Assembly: GCF_900230225.1 (NCBI RefSeq)
Contig: NZ_OCNH01000003.1
Coordinates: forward strand, 434,001-498,000
DNA from: Spirosoma fluviale
GTDB lineage: Bacteria; Bacteroidota; Bacteroidia; Cytophagales; Spirosomataceae
Direction: 5' to 3'
Length of the DNA stretch: 64,000 nt
Shown here: in pieces, positions 29,013 through 39,069 of the stretch
Numbering within the stretch: position 1 is the first letter of the stretch
Layout of the letters: every line of letters starts with the position of its first letter
Program-made: the position numbers and the translations under genes
The notes under the pieces: generated by a model
What the model was told of the DNA's origin: nothing
Database searches by the model: none
What the model saw: the letters and a program-made list of their open reading frames with translations, nothing else

Positions 29013-30386
29013 ATGATTCGCTTTCTACGATATAGCCTATTGATTACACTGGTCAGCCTGGGAGCCTGTCAGGAAGTGCTGGAACCCAAACCGGTTACCC
29101 TGCTCGTCGACGAACTGGTGCTGAACGAACCCAATGACGTGCAGCCGGTACGTATTGGTTTGTACAGCGCATTTCGGGGAATGGCTTCTCCGAACATCAT
29201 CGCCGGGGACTTTACCGCCGATTACATTCAGACAAACGGTACATTTACCGACAACATTGAGTTTGGCACCAAGCGAATTACGGCCACGAACGGTGCTGTC
29301 GATGCGCTTTGGGGTGGTATCTACAACACCGTTTATGTCGCTAATTTTATTCTGGAACGGTTGCCCACCGTACCGAATGTGAGCGAAGCCACCCGGAAGC
29401 AGGTTACGGCCGAAGCCCGTTTTCTGCGGGGCTGGGCCAATTTTATCGGTGCGTATACCTTTGGCGATATTCCTAAAGTGACGACCACCAATCAGGTGGC
29501 TAACACGACCATTACCCGCTCATCAAAAGCCGATATTCTGGCCTCGGTTCTGGCCGATTACCAGGCTGCCCTGACCGATTTGCCCAATGTGACCTCAGCG
29601 TCGACCAACGCAACGACCAATGCCGCTTACCTCAACAAAATAAATTGCCAGGCAGCGATGGCCCGCTTTTACCTGTATCAGAAAAACTGGACCCAGGCCG
29701 AGCAGTTAGCTACCGTCGTGATTGGTTCGGGCGTGTATACACTGCAAACCAATTACTCGGACCTTGTCACGAAAGATTATACCAGCGAGTCCATTATTGA
29801 GGTTGGCTATAACTTATCCGATGACCCCGGAACCGGTTCCTACAGCCTGAATAACCTGCTGGTTGGTCGGCGGGAAGTTATCCCTTCCAACCAGCTCGTT
29901 AGTGCGCTCCTCTCGGTCGAATCCGGTACGCGGAGTGAAACCATTACCTTTAATGCTCAGCAGCAACGGGGAAATGATAATGGCTGGACGGTACGGAAAT
30001 ACGGTACAGCAACAGAAGACAACAACAACATTGTGCTCATGCGATTGGCCGAAATGTACCTTATACGCGCCGAAGCCAGGGCGCAACAGGGTAAACTGAC
30101 GGGTACATCGGGTGCCATTGCCGACATCAACGTAATTCGTACCCGGGCAAAAGCCCCTGCCATTACTGCAACTGCCCAGGGCGATGTGTTGCTGGCCATT
30201 GAGCGGGAGCGGGTATACGAATTCGCGTTTGAAGGCCAGCGCTGGTATGACCTGGTCCGGACGGGTCGGGCACAGGCCGTCATGTCGGCATTCTCGCCAA
30301 ACTGGAACAGCCGCTTTGAACTCTGGCCGATACCGCAGCGGGAAATTCAGCAAAACACAGCCTTGACGCAAAATCCGGGCTATTGA
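29013..30386 (+). CDS. SusD/RagB-family outer-membrane lipoprotein (pair 3)
   Basis: A 457-residue surface lipoprotein with lipobox SLGAC, then QEVLEPKPVTLLVDE. The N-terminal SusD-like domain contains TAEARFLRGWANFIGAYTFGDIPKV, and the RagB/SusD C-terminal domain contains RLAEMYLIRAEARAQQG, with ERERVYEFAFEGQRWYDLVRTG near the end. It is typical of the RagB group. The start lies 11 bases after SusC, indicating tight coupling. Confidence 0.94.
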   Translation: MIRFLRYSLLITLVSLGACQEVLEPKPVTLLVDELVLNEPNDVQPVRIGLYSAFRGMASPNIIAGDFTADYIQTNGTFTDNIEFGTKRITATNGAVDALWGGIYNTVYVANFILERLPTVPNVSEATRKQVTAEARFLRGWANFIGAYTFGDIPKVTTTNQVANTTITRSSKADILASVLADYQAALTDLPNVTSASTNATTNAAYLNKINCQAAMARFYLYQKNWTQAEQLATVVIGSGVYTLQTNYSDLVTKDYTSESIIEVGYNLSDDPGTGSYSLNNLLVGRREVIPSNQLVSALLSVESGTRSETITFNAQQQRGNDNGWTVRKYGTATEDNNNIVLMRLAEMYLIRAEARAQQGKLTGTSGAIADINVIRTRAKAPAITATAQGDVLLAIERERVYEFAFEGQRWYDLVRTGRAQAVMSAFSPNWNSRFELWPIPQREIQQNTALTQNPGY

Positions 30387-30474
30387 TTGGTTATTCAGGT
30401 ATTCGTTGTTGCTACCACGCTGACAGACAGTAGATGCGCGTGGGGCAATTATAAAAAATGTCTTGTTCTGGATT

Positions 30475-31323
30475 ATGGAAAAGAAAAAGAAATATTCAAT
30501 GACCAGTGGCCGCTGGTTGCTTGGTCTGTTGGCCGTTACCCTGATTGGCTGGGCGGTGAGCGCCTGCGAACCGCAGGATCTGGACCGGACGTTTGAAGGG
30601 CCGTACTTCGTGCGGTTTACAGATACCACCCTAACGTATAAAGAAAGCTACAGTAAGCCGATATCCCTCAGCGTACACAACGCCGGCCCTATACTCGACC
30701 AGCCGATCACGGTCACTTATAGCATCAGTGGTACGGCTCGCGAAGGCAAGGATTATACAATTGCGGGTACGAAGGGAAGCATAATTATTCCGGCTAAGGC
30801 CAGCTCAGGGAGTATCAAGCTCCAGTTGATCAACAACGCCAACAACATCCTTGAATCGCAGTCGCTGGTCTTTACCCTGACGGGCGTTCAGCCGAGTACT
30901 TTACAGGTCGGCTTTGGTAAAGAAGGCGCTTTAGGCAAGCAGTTGAAATTTACCATTCAGGACGACTGCCTGTTTGGTGGTTCCTATTCCGGTACCGGAC
31001 GGGTGGGCTCACAAACGTATTCGGTATCGGATGTGGAGATTACCAGCACCGATTGCAAACAGTATATCCTGAAGAACTGGAACATCGGCCTTCTTGACTT
31101 CAACGCCACAAAGCCAACCCTTACGTTTGTCGACAATGGTGATAACTCCCTGACGATACCGCCCCAGAGTAACCCCGAACTCAGTTCGACCGACCAGATT
31201 TCGGGTAGGGGGGCCTGGAACCCCGTCGATCGGAAGATTTCACTAACATTACAGTTCAGGCTTAGAATGAGTAACGGCAGAGATACCACCGTGTCCTACG
31301 CCCAAACCTATACACCGCTGTAG
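30475..31323 (+). CDS. Calx-beta/DUF4843-like lipoprotein in the pair 3 operon
   Basis: A 282-residue lipoprotein, with the ATG at 30475 chosen over a TTG 12 bases upstream. The hydrophobic segment ends in the lipobox VSAC (EPQDLDRTFEGPYFVRF). An immunoglobulin-like beta domain follows (about 45-150) with Calx-beta-like features (ITVTYSISGTAREGKDYTI), and then a second beta domain of unknown type (about 165-280). Such lipoproteins often follow SusCD in peptide or glycan loci and may be surface-exposed binding proteins. It lies 88 bases after SusD and 46 bases before the next gene, with no terminator seen between them. Confidence 0.75.
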   Translation: MEKKKKYSMTSGRWLLGLLAVTLIGWAVSACEPQDLDRTFEGPYFVRFTDTTLTYKESYSKPISLSVHNAGPILDQPITVTYSISGTAREGKDYTIAGTKGSIIIPAKASSGSIKLQLINNANNILESQSLVFTLTGVQPSTLQVGFGKEGALGKQLKFTIQDDCLFGGSYSGTGRVGSQTYSVSDVEITSTDCKQYILKNWNIGLLDFNATKPTLTFVDNGDNSLTIPPQSNPELSSTDQISGRGAWNPVDRKISLTLQFRLRMSNGRDTTVSYAQTYTPL

Positions 31324-31369
31324 TCTGGTTAAAGGTTAGTAGTTATTAAGTTATTGACAAATTTCGACC

Positions 31370-31864
31370 ATGCGACATCTTATACGTTTAGTACTCATTC
31401 CGGTTCTGACAGGGTGGCTCTTTGGAGGCTGCTCCGAGAAGCTGGAGCCCAAACCGGCTACCTATTCGCAAATCCTGACCGGTACCGAAAAAAAATCCTG
31501 GCGGATGGTATCCCTTCAGATAATTGATGACGGTACGCCGTCGGGCGTGATACCAGTTTCGCAGTCGGGTATCAACCCCTGTATTTCTGATGATCTGCTA
31601 ACCTTCTACGCTAACCCCGAACATAAGTTCGAAGCCAGTGAAGGAGCCACCAAGTGTAATTCGTCGGACCCGGATATTTATGTGACGGATACCTGGACAC
31701 TGGTTAACGCTAATGCAACTCTGGAGTTTTACATTCCCGTACTCGATGGTATATATCCCTGGACGATTAAGAACCTGACGGCCAACTCGCTGACGGTCCA
31801 GTACTATTTCCCGGATATTAATGCCAGCTATCAATTTACATTTAACTCGGTTACTACTAAATAG
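31370..31864 (+). CDS. Small lipocalin-like lipoprotein in the pair 3 operon
   Basis: A 164-residue lipoprotein with lipobox LFGGC. The mature part is about 145 residues of predicted beta strands. EKKSWRMVSLQIIDDG near the start and TWTLVNANATLEFYIP, then LTVQYYFPD, recall the lipocalin-like folds common in Bacteroidota lipoproteins, but I cannot name the family. It ends 4 bases before the M43 protease start, so the two are almost certainly co-translated. Binding of a small ligand or peptide is speculation. Confidence 0.7.
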   Translation: MRHLIRLVLIPVLTGWLFGGCSEKLEPKPATYSQILTGTEKKSWRMVSLQIIDDGTPSGVIPVSQSGINPCISDDLLTFYANPEHKFEASEGATKCNSSDPDIYVTDTWTLVNANATLEFYIPVLDGIYPWTIKNLTANSLTVQYYFPDINASYQFTFNSVTTK

Positions 31865-31868
31865 GCGT

Positions 31869-34232
31869 ATGTTCCGACTACTACTCAGCTTATTACTATT
31901 TGTCCTGTTGACGTCCGGGGTACGCGCTCAGACTCTCCAACAGTGTGCGACGATGGAGATGGATAGTCTGCTTCGCGCCCGCCATCCTGAACTGGGCACT
32001 CTCAACGACTTTGAGCGGGCGTTACAGCTTAAAATGGTTGAGCTTAAAAAGCAGATGGCCAGCGGCCGGGTAGGACTAGCTACGGTCATTACCATTCCGG
32101 TGGTGGTTCACGTAATCCATAACGGTGAATCGGCGGGTTCCGGGCGTAACATCAGCCGGGCGCAGGTGCAGGCGCAATTGGCTACACTCAATGAAGACTT
32201 CCGGCGGAAAGCAGGTACGCGCGGGTTCAATGAAAATCCAGTAGGTGCCGATATTGAAATCGAGTTCTGTCCCGCTATCGTCAATCCGCAGGGACAGTCG
32301 ATGGCTGAGCCGGGGATCGACCGCTACAACGGTAACCGGGCCAACTGGAACCGGAATGATATTGAAGGTATCCTGAAACCCAGCACTTACTGGAACCCCG
32401 ACAAATATTACAACATCTGGGTTGTTGAAATCAATGATCCAACAATAGGAGGTCAATTGCTAGGCTACGCACAGTTTCCGAGCCGGTCCAATCTGCCCGG
32501 TATTCCTTCCGATGGCCCGGCCAGTACGGATGGTGTCGTGGTCGACTATCGGTCCTTTGGCAATGCCGAAAAAGGAAATTTCCCTACTATGCGCGCTACG
32601 TACAACCTCGGGCGTACGCTATCGCACGAAACAGGCCACTGGCTCGGTCTTCGCCACATCTGGGGAGATGCTAACTGCGGTGACGACTTCTGCGCCGATA
32701 CGCCCCCGCAGGCGTCGGAGAGTAGTGGCTGCCCGGTGGGTCGGGTGAGTTGTGGGTCGACCAATATGGTGCAGAACTACATGGATTATTCCAATGATGC
32801 CTGCATGAATATTTTTACCATCAACCAAAAGGACCGTATACGGGCGGTTATGGCGCTTAGCCCAAGGCGGGTGAGTCTCTTATCGTCCAACGTATGCGGT
32901 ACACTGGTGGCCATTCGGCCGGTGTCGAACTTCCGGGCCGACAACCTACAGGTGTTGTTAGGTGGTCAGATCAAGTTCAACGACCTCTCGGATGGTTTCC
33001 CAACGAGCTGGTCCTGGACATTCGAAGGGGGGACGCCATCTACCTCAACGGAGCAGAATCCTGTCGTTACCTACACCCAGCCGGGTAAGTTTAAAGTAAC
33101 GCTGGTGACGTCCAATGCCATTGGGCAGTCGGACCCGGTTACGCGTACCGAATACATCGAAGTGCTCAATCAGGGCCTTTGCAACACGGTTACCAACTTT
33201 AGCGGAACACAAACGCTGCTGAGGGAAGTAGGCGGAACCGGTTACGTAGCCGGGCAGAACAGCCGCAAAAGTAAAGCTGTGTCGGAGTTCTTTGCCAATA
33301 AGCTGGGCTATACAAATCTGGCCGGGGCATCGCTCAAGTTTGGCGTGGCCAAAGCCGCCCGGGGAGCCTCCACCGAATCGGTCGTGACGGTAACCGTTTG
33401 GAACGGACGCGGGTTTCAGGGTGGACCCGGTGCGGTGCTGGGCGAGAAAGATGTACCTCTGCGGGTTATTCTGGACGATGTGGCCAACAACCGCCCAACC
33501 ATCGTTACCTTCGATCGGAACGTACCCGTAAGCGGTCTGGCCTTCCATGTAGGCGTCACGTTCCCGTATGCCACTGGTGATACCGTGGCCGTTTTCACGA
33601 CGGAAAATGGTAAATCGCTGGATGCCACCTCCTGGAGGCAGAACCAACAGGGCAACTGGCTTCGGTATGCCGATAGCCTGGGCCTGAACGTAGCACACAA
33701 CATTGTAGCTAATGTGGGCCAGAAACCTTCGGTACAGATTGCGGCCTCGTCGCTTTTCATCAATCCCGGCGAAACCGTTACGCTGAACGCCCGTGGAGCC
33801 GGTATTTACAACTGGGTTGGTACGGGTCTGAACACCACCTTAGGACCGCAGGTAGTGGCGCAACCCACGCAGACTACTTCGTACACCGTTACCGGTTCGG
33901 GGCTGGATTTATGCAGCACCACGGCGGTGGTTACGGTCAACGTCCGGGCGGGTACCGTTACCGCCAACACGCCATTAGCGGAGCAGGCACTTCAGGTAAC
34001 GCCTAACCCCAGCGATGGGCAGATGATGGTACTCTTCACCGGGCCACAACGAGGGACCTTGACGCTGGGCGTGCGAAACGTGACGGGTATAGAGCTCTCC
34101 CGACAGAATCATCAAAAAACAGCCGATCTCTTCCAGCAAACGCTCGATATAAAAACGGCCCCGCCCGGTGTGTACTTCGTGGAGGTCAGGATAGGGGAGC
34201 AGGTATTTAGAAGGCGGGTGGTGAAGCAGTAA
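31869..34232 (+). CDS. Secreted M43-family zinc metalloprotease with PKD domain and T9SS sorting domain
   Basis: A 787-residue secreted protease of the pappalysin/cytophagalysin family (M43). The ATG at 31869 gives a signal peptide ending VRAQ. The catalytic motif HETGHWLGLRH is at residues 253-263, with a Met-turn candidate in MDYSNDACMNIF. A PKD domain follows (about 355-440, SWSWTFEGGTPST), then a beta-rich region and a C-terminal type IX sorting domain (TPNPSDG to the terminal VVKQ). Hydrolysis of extracellular protein with uptake by SusCD pair 3 is the natural reading of the operon. Confidence 0.92.
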   Translation: MFRLLLSLLLFVLLTSGVRAQTLQQCATMEMDSLLRARHPELGTLNDFERALQLKMVELKKQMASGRVGLATVITIPVVVHVIHNGESAGSGRNISRAQVQAQLATLNEDFRRKAGTRGFNENPVGADIEIEFCPAIVNPQGQSMAEPGIDRYNGNRANWNRNDIEGILKPSTYWNPDKYYNIWVVEINDPTIGGQLLGYAQFPSRSNLPGIPSDGPASTDGVVVDYRSFGNAEKGNFPTMRATYNLGRTLSHETGHWLGLRHIWGDANCGDDFCADTPPQASESSGCPVGRVSCGSTNMVQNYMDYSNDACMNIFTINQKDRIRAVMALSPRRVSLLSSNVCGTLVAIRPVSNFRADNLQVLLGGQIKFNDLSDGFPTSWSWTFEGGTPSTSTEQNPVVTYTQPGKFKVTLVTSNAIGQSDPVTRTEYIEVLNQGLCNTVTNFSGTQTLLREVGGTGYVAGQNSRKSKAVSEFFANKLGYTNLAGASLKFGVAKAARGASTESVVTVTVWNGRGFQGGPGAVLGEKDVPLRVILDDVANNRPTIVTFDRNVPVSGLAFHVGVTFPYATGDTVAVFTTENGKSLDATSWRQNQQGNWLRYADSLGLNVAHNIVANVGQKPSVQIAASSLFINPGETVTLNARGAGIYNWVGTGLNTTLGPQVVAQPTQTTSYTVTGSGLDLCSTTAVVTVNVRAGTVTANTPLAEQALQVTPNPSDGQMMVLFTGPQRGTLTLGVRNVTGIELSRQNHQKTADLFQQTLDIKTAPPGVYFVEVRIGEQVFRRRVVKQ

Positions 34233-34239
34233 TCGTCAG

Positions 34240-34263
34240 GGGGCGGAGTTTCAACTCCGCCCC
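34240..34263 (+). terminator. Hairpin terminator after the M43 protease gene
   Basis: An 11-base GC-rich inverted repeat (34240-34250 with 34253-34263) followed by TTCTTGTTTT. The central bases form the loop. Confidence 0.75.
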
Positions 34264-34432
34264 TTCTTGTTTTAATAGGTTATATCTAAATGAAAAGCAA
34301 CCGGACATAAGACGGTTTGTATTTTAATAAGATAGGCGTAAGCGTCTGGTTATCCCTTAACCACAAATAAGTAGCTACCTTCCAATCGTTATTATACTAT
34401 ATACATAGATTTTGTGATTTTTATCGTTGTGC

Positions 34433-34464
34433 TTGATATTGCAATATATTGATTTGTACTTTTG
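34433..34464 (+). promoter_or_regulatory. Bacteroidota-type promoter of susC pair 4
   Basis: TACTTTTG at 34457-34464, the same -7 octamer as for pair 1, with TTG at 34433-34435 at a 21-base spacing. The ATG at 34493 is 28 bases downstream, which supports that start over the TTG-type codon at 34427 lying inside the promoter. Confidence 0.55.
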
Positions 34465-34492
34465 TTGGTTTATAGACCTAATAGATCAACAA

Positions 34493-37400
34493 ATGAAAAA
34501 CTTTCTACTACTTCTGTTGATAACCTGGTGTAGTCTGCTAGCGACTAACGCCAGTGCTCAACAGGAACGGCAGGTGACCGGTAAGGTCACATCAGCCGAA
34601 GATGGTAACCCACTACCGGGGGTATCTATCGTTGCAAAAGGAACAACCCGAGGTACGCAGACCGATGCCGACGGGAACTACACACTTTCGGTGCCCGTCA
34701 ATATTGGTACGCTGGTATACAGCTTCGTGGGTGTCGTTACGCAGGAGGTGTCGATTGGAAACCGGGCGGCAATTGATGTTGCACTGAGTAACGATACCCG
34801 TTCCCTCGATGAGGTAATCGTGACTGGATACGGTGCGCAGTCGAAGCGTAACCTGACGGGTAATATTGCCAAAGTAGGTGCCCGCGATATTGAAAACATC
34901 CCCGTTCCGAGCGTTGAGCAGGCCTTGCAGGGTCGGGTAGCTGGGGTGCAGATTACTTCTCTTAACGGGAAAGTAGGGCAGGGGCTACAGATTCGGGTGC
35001 GGGGCACATCGTCGCTAACGGCCAGCAGCCAACCCTTGTATGTTATCGACGGGATTCCCCTGACCTCGTCGGATCAGTCGTCGACAACGGCCCCAACCAA
35101 CCCCATCGCCGATTTGAACCCCAACGACATCGAATCGCTGGAAATCCTGAAGGATGCCTCATCGGCGGCTATTTACGGATCACGGGCGTCAAACGGTGTT
35201 GTGCTGATCACCACCAAGAAAGGCCGTGCCGCCAAGACCTCGTTCGAAGCGTCGGCACAAATGGGAGCCAGCAACCCAACGCACCTGCGCGAGTGGCTAA
35301 ATACCCAGCAGTATGTGGAGCTGTTGCAGGAAGCGCGGGCCAATACGGGGGCTACCTCGGCTACTTCGCTGGCCAACCGCCTTACGCGTTATGCCGCTGG
35401 TGATCCCGCAGGCTGGCAGGGTGAGAATCCGAAATACAATACCGATTGGCAGCAGGAAGCCTTTCAAAAAGCCCCGTCGCAGCAGTATGACCTGAGTGCG
35501 CGCGGGGGCGATGCCAAAACCCGTTTCTTTATTTCGGGTCAGTATTTCGACCAGACCGGGATTATCATCAAAAACCGCTTCCGTCGCCTGAGTGGCCGGG
35601 TCAACCTGGACCATACTGCCACGGATAAGCTGACGCTGGGGGTGAACTTCAACCTGTCGCACTCCATCAACGACCGGGTTTCGAACGATAACGCTTTCTC
35701 GACACCGATGCAGATTGTGGCCCTATCACCCATGACGCCCGTTATCGATCCGCGAACCGGTCGGGTGAGTGGTGCTGATCCTGATCTTTTTCCGAGCTAC
35801 CCACTGTATTATAACCCGCTGATCAACCGGGATTACGCCAACCTACAGGCGCGGGTGTACCGCATGATCGGTAATGTGTATGCCGATTATAAATTGCTGC
35901 CCGGTCTGTCGTTCCGCACCGAATTCGGCACCGATCTTTTAAGCCAGCAGGAAGAAGAATACTACGGTCGCGAAACACGGGGCAACACGGGCGCACCTAA
36001 TGGCTTGGGGTCGAACACCTTCCGGCAGGTGGCCAACTACACGACTAACAATTACTTTTCGTTTGGCCGGACATTTGCCGAGAAACATGACGTAGACGCT
36101 ACGCTGGGTATGTCGTACCAGGAGTCGCGTAACAACTACAGTTCGGTAACGGGGCAGCAGTTTCCCAGCAGCGCCTACAAACAAATCACATCGGCGGCCC
36201 GAATCACGGCGGGCGATGGCCAGGAAACCAGCTTCAGCTTTCTTTCCTACTTTGCCCGGGTCAACTACCGCTTCAACAACCGCTATCTGGTGGGTATATC
36301 GGGCCGGATCGATGGGTCGTCCCGTTTCGGAACGAATAACCGGTATGGTTTCTTCCCGGCGGCATCGGCAGGCTGGATTCTTACCGAAGAGTCATTCCTG
36401 AAAAATGTCAAAGCCCTGAGTCTGCTCAAACTACGAGCCAGTTATGGTCTGACCGGAAATGCCGAAATCGGTAATTTCAGCTCGCTTGCCCTGTATGCGG
36501 CCACGAATAATGCCGGTACATCGGCTGGCTATGCGGGCGTACCGGGACAAGCACCGTCGCAGATACCAAACCCGGACCTGACCTGGGAAAAAACCTTACA
36601 GACCGATATTGGCCTGGAATTTGGTTTCCTGAACAACCGTTTCTCCGGCGAAATCGACTACTACCAGAAGAACACGAGCGGCTTGTTACTCAATGTAAAC
36701 GTGCCGGGCTCGTCGGGCTTCCGGACGCAGCTACGCAACGTGGGTAAACTGGAAAACAAGGGCGTCGAATTCGTCTTCAACTCCAACAACTTCAACGGTC
36801 CGTTCAAGTGGACTACCTCGCTGAATCTGTCCTACAACAAAAATGTAATTACCGATTTGGGCGGTACGACCATCACAGGCAGCTTCCTGAACCGGGCGCA
36901 GGAAGGACAACCCCTGGGTGTGTTTGTCGGGCCTGAATATGCCGGGGTTGATCCTGCCAATGGTGACGCACTCTATTACCGGAACTCAACCAATGCCGAT
37001 GGGTCCATCGACCGGTCGACTACGAATAGTTATAACGATGCGGCTTATGTACCGCTGGGCAACCCGGCGCCTAAGTTTATCGGTGGTATTACCAACACCT
37101 TCAGCTACGCAGGCTTCGACCTGAGCGTGTTGTTCAACGGGCAGTTTGGTAACTACATCTACAATGGTGGCGGTAAATTTCAGTCGGCTAACGGCGATTT
37201 CTTCGATAACCAGTCAACCGATCAGCTAAACCGCTGGCGTAATCCGGGTGATATTACCAATGTACCCCAGGCTCGTCTGCTCGGTGGCAACGGAACCGGC
37301 GAATCGTCACGTTACCTGCAAAAAGGGGATTACGTTCGTCTGCGTACCATCACGCTGGGATACACACTTCCGAAAGAGCTGCTGACGCGCATCCACCTGA

Positions 37401-37576
37401 GCCGGGTTCGGATTTTTGCCACGGGGCAAAACCTGCTCACGTTCACGAAGTACACCGGCTGGGACCCGGAAGTTAACTCGGATGCCTATACCGGCAACCC
37501 CGTTAACCTCGGCATTGACTTCTACTCGGCTCCGCAGCCCCGCACAATCATCGGTGGTTTACAAATTGGCTTCTAA
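34493..37576 (+). CDS. SusC/RagA-type TonB-dependent outer-membrane transporter (pair 4)
   Basis: A 1027-residue SusC-family importer. The start at 34493 (MKNFLLLLLITW) gives a signal peptide ending ASAQ; an upstream extension overlaps the promoter. The order is regulatory-like domain (GKVTSAEDGNPLPGVSIV), plug with VIVTGYG, NPNDIESLEILKDASSAAIYGSRASNGVVLITTKKG, and a barrel ending GLQIGF. It is clearly related to the SusC of pair 5: both have TGYGxQxKRxLTGNIAKV and the same order of plug motifs. The SusD partner starts 17 bases downstream. Confidence 0.95.
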   Translation: MKNFLLLLLITWCSLLATNASAQQERQVTGKVTSAEDGNPLPGVSIVAKGTTRGTQTDADGNYTLSVPVNIGTLVYSFVGVVTQEVSIGNRAAIDVALSNDTRSLDEVIVTGYGAQSKRNLTGNIAKVGARDIENIPVPSVEQALQGRVAGVQITSLNGKVGQGLQIRVRGTSSLTASSQPLYVIDGIPLTSSDQSSTTAPTNPIADLNPNDIESLEILKDASSAAIYGSRASNGVVLITTKKGRAAKTSFEASAQMGASNPTHLREWLNTQQYVELLQEARANTGATSATSLANRLTRYAAGDPAGWQGENPKYNTDWQQEAFQKAPSQQYDLSARGGDAKTRFFISGQYFDQTGIIIKNRFRRLSGRVNLDHTATDKLTLGVNFNLSHSINDRVSNDNAFSTPMQIVALSPMTPVIDPRTGRVSGADPDLFPSYPLYYNPLINRDYANLQARVYRMIGNVYADYKLLPGLSFRTEFGTDLLSQQEEEYYGRETRGNTGAPNGLGSNTFRQVANYTTNNYFSFGRTFAEKHDVDATLGMSYQESRNNYSSVTGQQFPSSAYKQITSAARITAGDGQETSFSFLSYFARVNYRFNNRYLVGISGRIDGSSRFGTNNRYGFFPAASAGWILTEESFLKNVKALSLLKLRASYGLTGNAEIGNFSSLALYAATNNAGTSAGYAGVPGQAPSQIPNPDLTWEKTLQTDIGLEFGFLNNRFSGEIDYYQKNTSGLLLNVNVPGSSGFRTQLRNVGKLENKGVEFVFNSNNFNGPFKWTTSLNLSYNKNVITDLGGTTITGSFLNRAQEGQPLGVFVGPEYAGVDPANGDALYYRNSTNADGSIDRSTTNSYNDAAYVPLGNPAPKFIGGITNTFSYAGFDLSVLFNGQFGNYIYNGGGKFQSANGDFFDNQSTDQLNRWRNPGDITNVPQARLLGGNGTGESSRYLQKGDYVRLRTITLGYTLPKELLTRIHLSRVRIFATGQNLLTFTKYTGWDPEVNSDAYTGNPVNLGIDFYSAPQPRTIIGGLQIGF

Positions 37577-37593
37577 GCGACGATACACAACTT

Positions 37594-38964
37594 ATGAAAA
37601 CGACTAAATCAATTATACTGGCGTCGGCGCTGTCGGTTGGCTTGTGGCTAACCTCCTGCAACAGCCAATTGGATATAAAGCCGGTTAACTCGGTCGCTAC
37701 CAGTCAGGCACTGACAACGGCCGACGACCTGAAAGCCCTTCTGGTGGGGGCCTACGATGGGCTGGGTGGCGTTAACCTGTATGGCGGCAGTCTGCTCCGG
37801 GATGCCGAACTGCTGGGCACTGTACCCGGTACCGGCGATGTACTCTGGACGGGCACTTTCGTAGGTCCACAGCAGATCTATACCAAGAACTTACTGGTCA
37901 ATAATGATCAGGCCGACGTGACCTGGACCAACGGGTATCGTACGATCAACATCTGCAATACCGTTCTGGCAAATCTGCAACTAGCCTCCACGGCCGATCA
38001 GCCCCGGATTGAGGGGGAAGCGAAGTTTATTCGGGGTTCCGTGTACTTTGAACTGGTGCGGCTTTATGGTCGTGACTGGAGCGATGGCGACCCGAATGCC
38101 AACCTCGGCGTCCCCATTGTAACGACTCCGACGGTCGATCTGGATGCGAATTCAAATGTGCCGCGCAGTACCGTAGCCGCCGTGTATACGCAGGCACTCG
38201 CCGATCTGACCGATGCCGAAGCTAAACTGCCGCTTGCCAATGGCTTCTTCGCCACGAAGGGAGCCGCTGGAGCGCAGCTATCACGTGTCTACCTCCAAAA
38301 AGCTGATTATCCGAATGCGGCTAATGCGGCCAGCCGGGTAATTACCAGCGGACGTTATCAGTTGGTCGATAGTGAAAGCGTTTTCGACACGCGGCAGTCC
38401 CAGAGCGGCATAAACACCGCTGAAACCATTTTCGCAGTTCAACTGACCGACCAGGACGGTATCAATGACCTGAACACGTTCTATGGCTCCAGCGATGTAG
38501 GTGGCCGGGGCGATATTGAGGTCAGCGAAACGTTCATTGACCAGTATGAGCCAAATGACCTTCGGTCGCAGTTGTTTTACGACGATGGGGGGCCAATCCG
38601 CACGGTTAAGTACGTGAATCAGTACGGTAATATTCAGGTATTTCGGCTGGCAGAAATGTACCTGACCCGCGCCGAGGCTAATTTCCGGATGGGAACAACG
38701 GTAGGAGACACGCCATTGAACGATGTCAATGCAATTCGTAACCGCGCGGGCGCTACGCCGTTAACGGCCGCGCAGCTGACGCTGGCAAACATCCTCCGGG
38801 AACGTCGGCTCGAACTGGCCTTCGAAGGGACGTACATCCACGATCTCAGACGGACAAAAACCAATGTTGGTACATTACCGTTTAATTCCCCCAAGCTAAT
38901 CTTCCCGATTCCATTGCGGGAGATTACAACCAATCCGGCCCTGGTGCAGAATGCCGGTTACTAA
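37594..38964 (+). CDS. SusD/RagB-family outer-membrane lipoprotein (pair 4)
   Basis: A 456-residue surface lipoprotein with lipobox LTSC, then NSQLDIKPVNSVATSQAL. The stretch GAYDGLGGVNLYGGS is shared almost exactly with the SusD of pair 5. TPR-like helices (GEAKFIRGSVYFELVRLYG) and the C-terminal RagB signature (RLAEMYLTRAEANFRMG, RERRLELAFEGTYIHDLRR) are present. It ends the + strand run of SusC/SusD operons; a 25-bp hairpin follows. Confidence 0.94.
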   Translation: MKTTKSIILASALSVGLWLTSCNSQLDIKPVNSVATSQALTTADDLKALLVGAYDGLGGVNLYGGSLLRDAELLGTVPGTGDVLWTGTFVGPQQIYTKNLLVNNDQADVTWTNGYRTINICNTVLANLQLASTADQPRIEGEAKFIRGSVYFELVRLYGRDWSDGDPNANLGVPIVTTPTVDLDANSNVPRSTVAAVYTQALADLTDAEAKLPLANGFFATKGAAGAQLSRVYLQKADYPNAANAASRVITSGRYQLVDSESVFDTRQSQSGINTAETIFAVQLTDQDGINDLNTFYGSSDVGGRGDIEVSETFIDQYEPNDLRSQLFYDDGGPIRTVKYVNQYGNIQVFRLAEMYLTRAEANFRMGTTVGDTPLNDVNAIRNRAGATPLTAAQLTLANILRERRLELAFEGTYIHDLRRTKTNVGTLPFNSPKLIFPIPLREITTNPALVQNAGY

Positions 38965-38990
38965 GAGGTAGGTATAGGTAATTCAAATGA

Positions 38991-39043
38991 GCAGTTAACG
39001 TAAAAAGGCTCGGTTTAGAACCGAGCCTTTTTACGTTAACTGC
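38991..39043. terminator. Bidirectional terminator between pair 4 and the Mn catalase gene
   Basis: A perfect 25-bp stem (38991-39015 with 39019-39043) with a 3-nt loop between convergent genes. Short A- and T-runs lie inside the arms, so it can serve both strands. Confidence 0.85.
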
Positions 39044-39069
39044 TAATCTACGGGGCCATCAAATGCTGC

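Noticed and set aside
34427..34492. N-terminal extension of the SusC of pair 4
   Set aside because: It would overlap a good promoter and precede a normal signal peptide; the ATG at 34493 is the better start.
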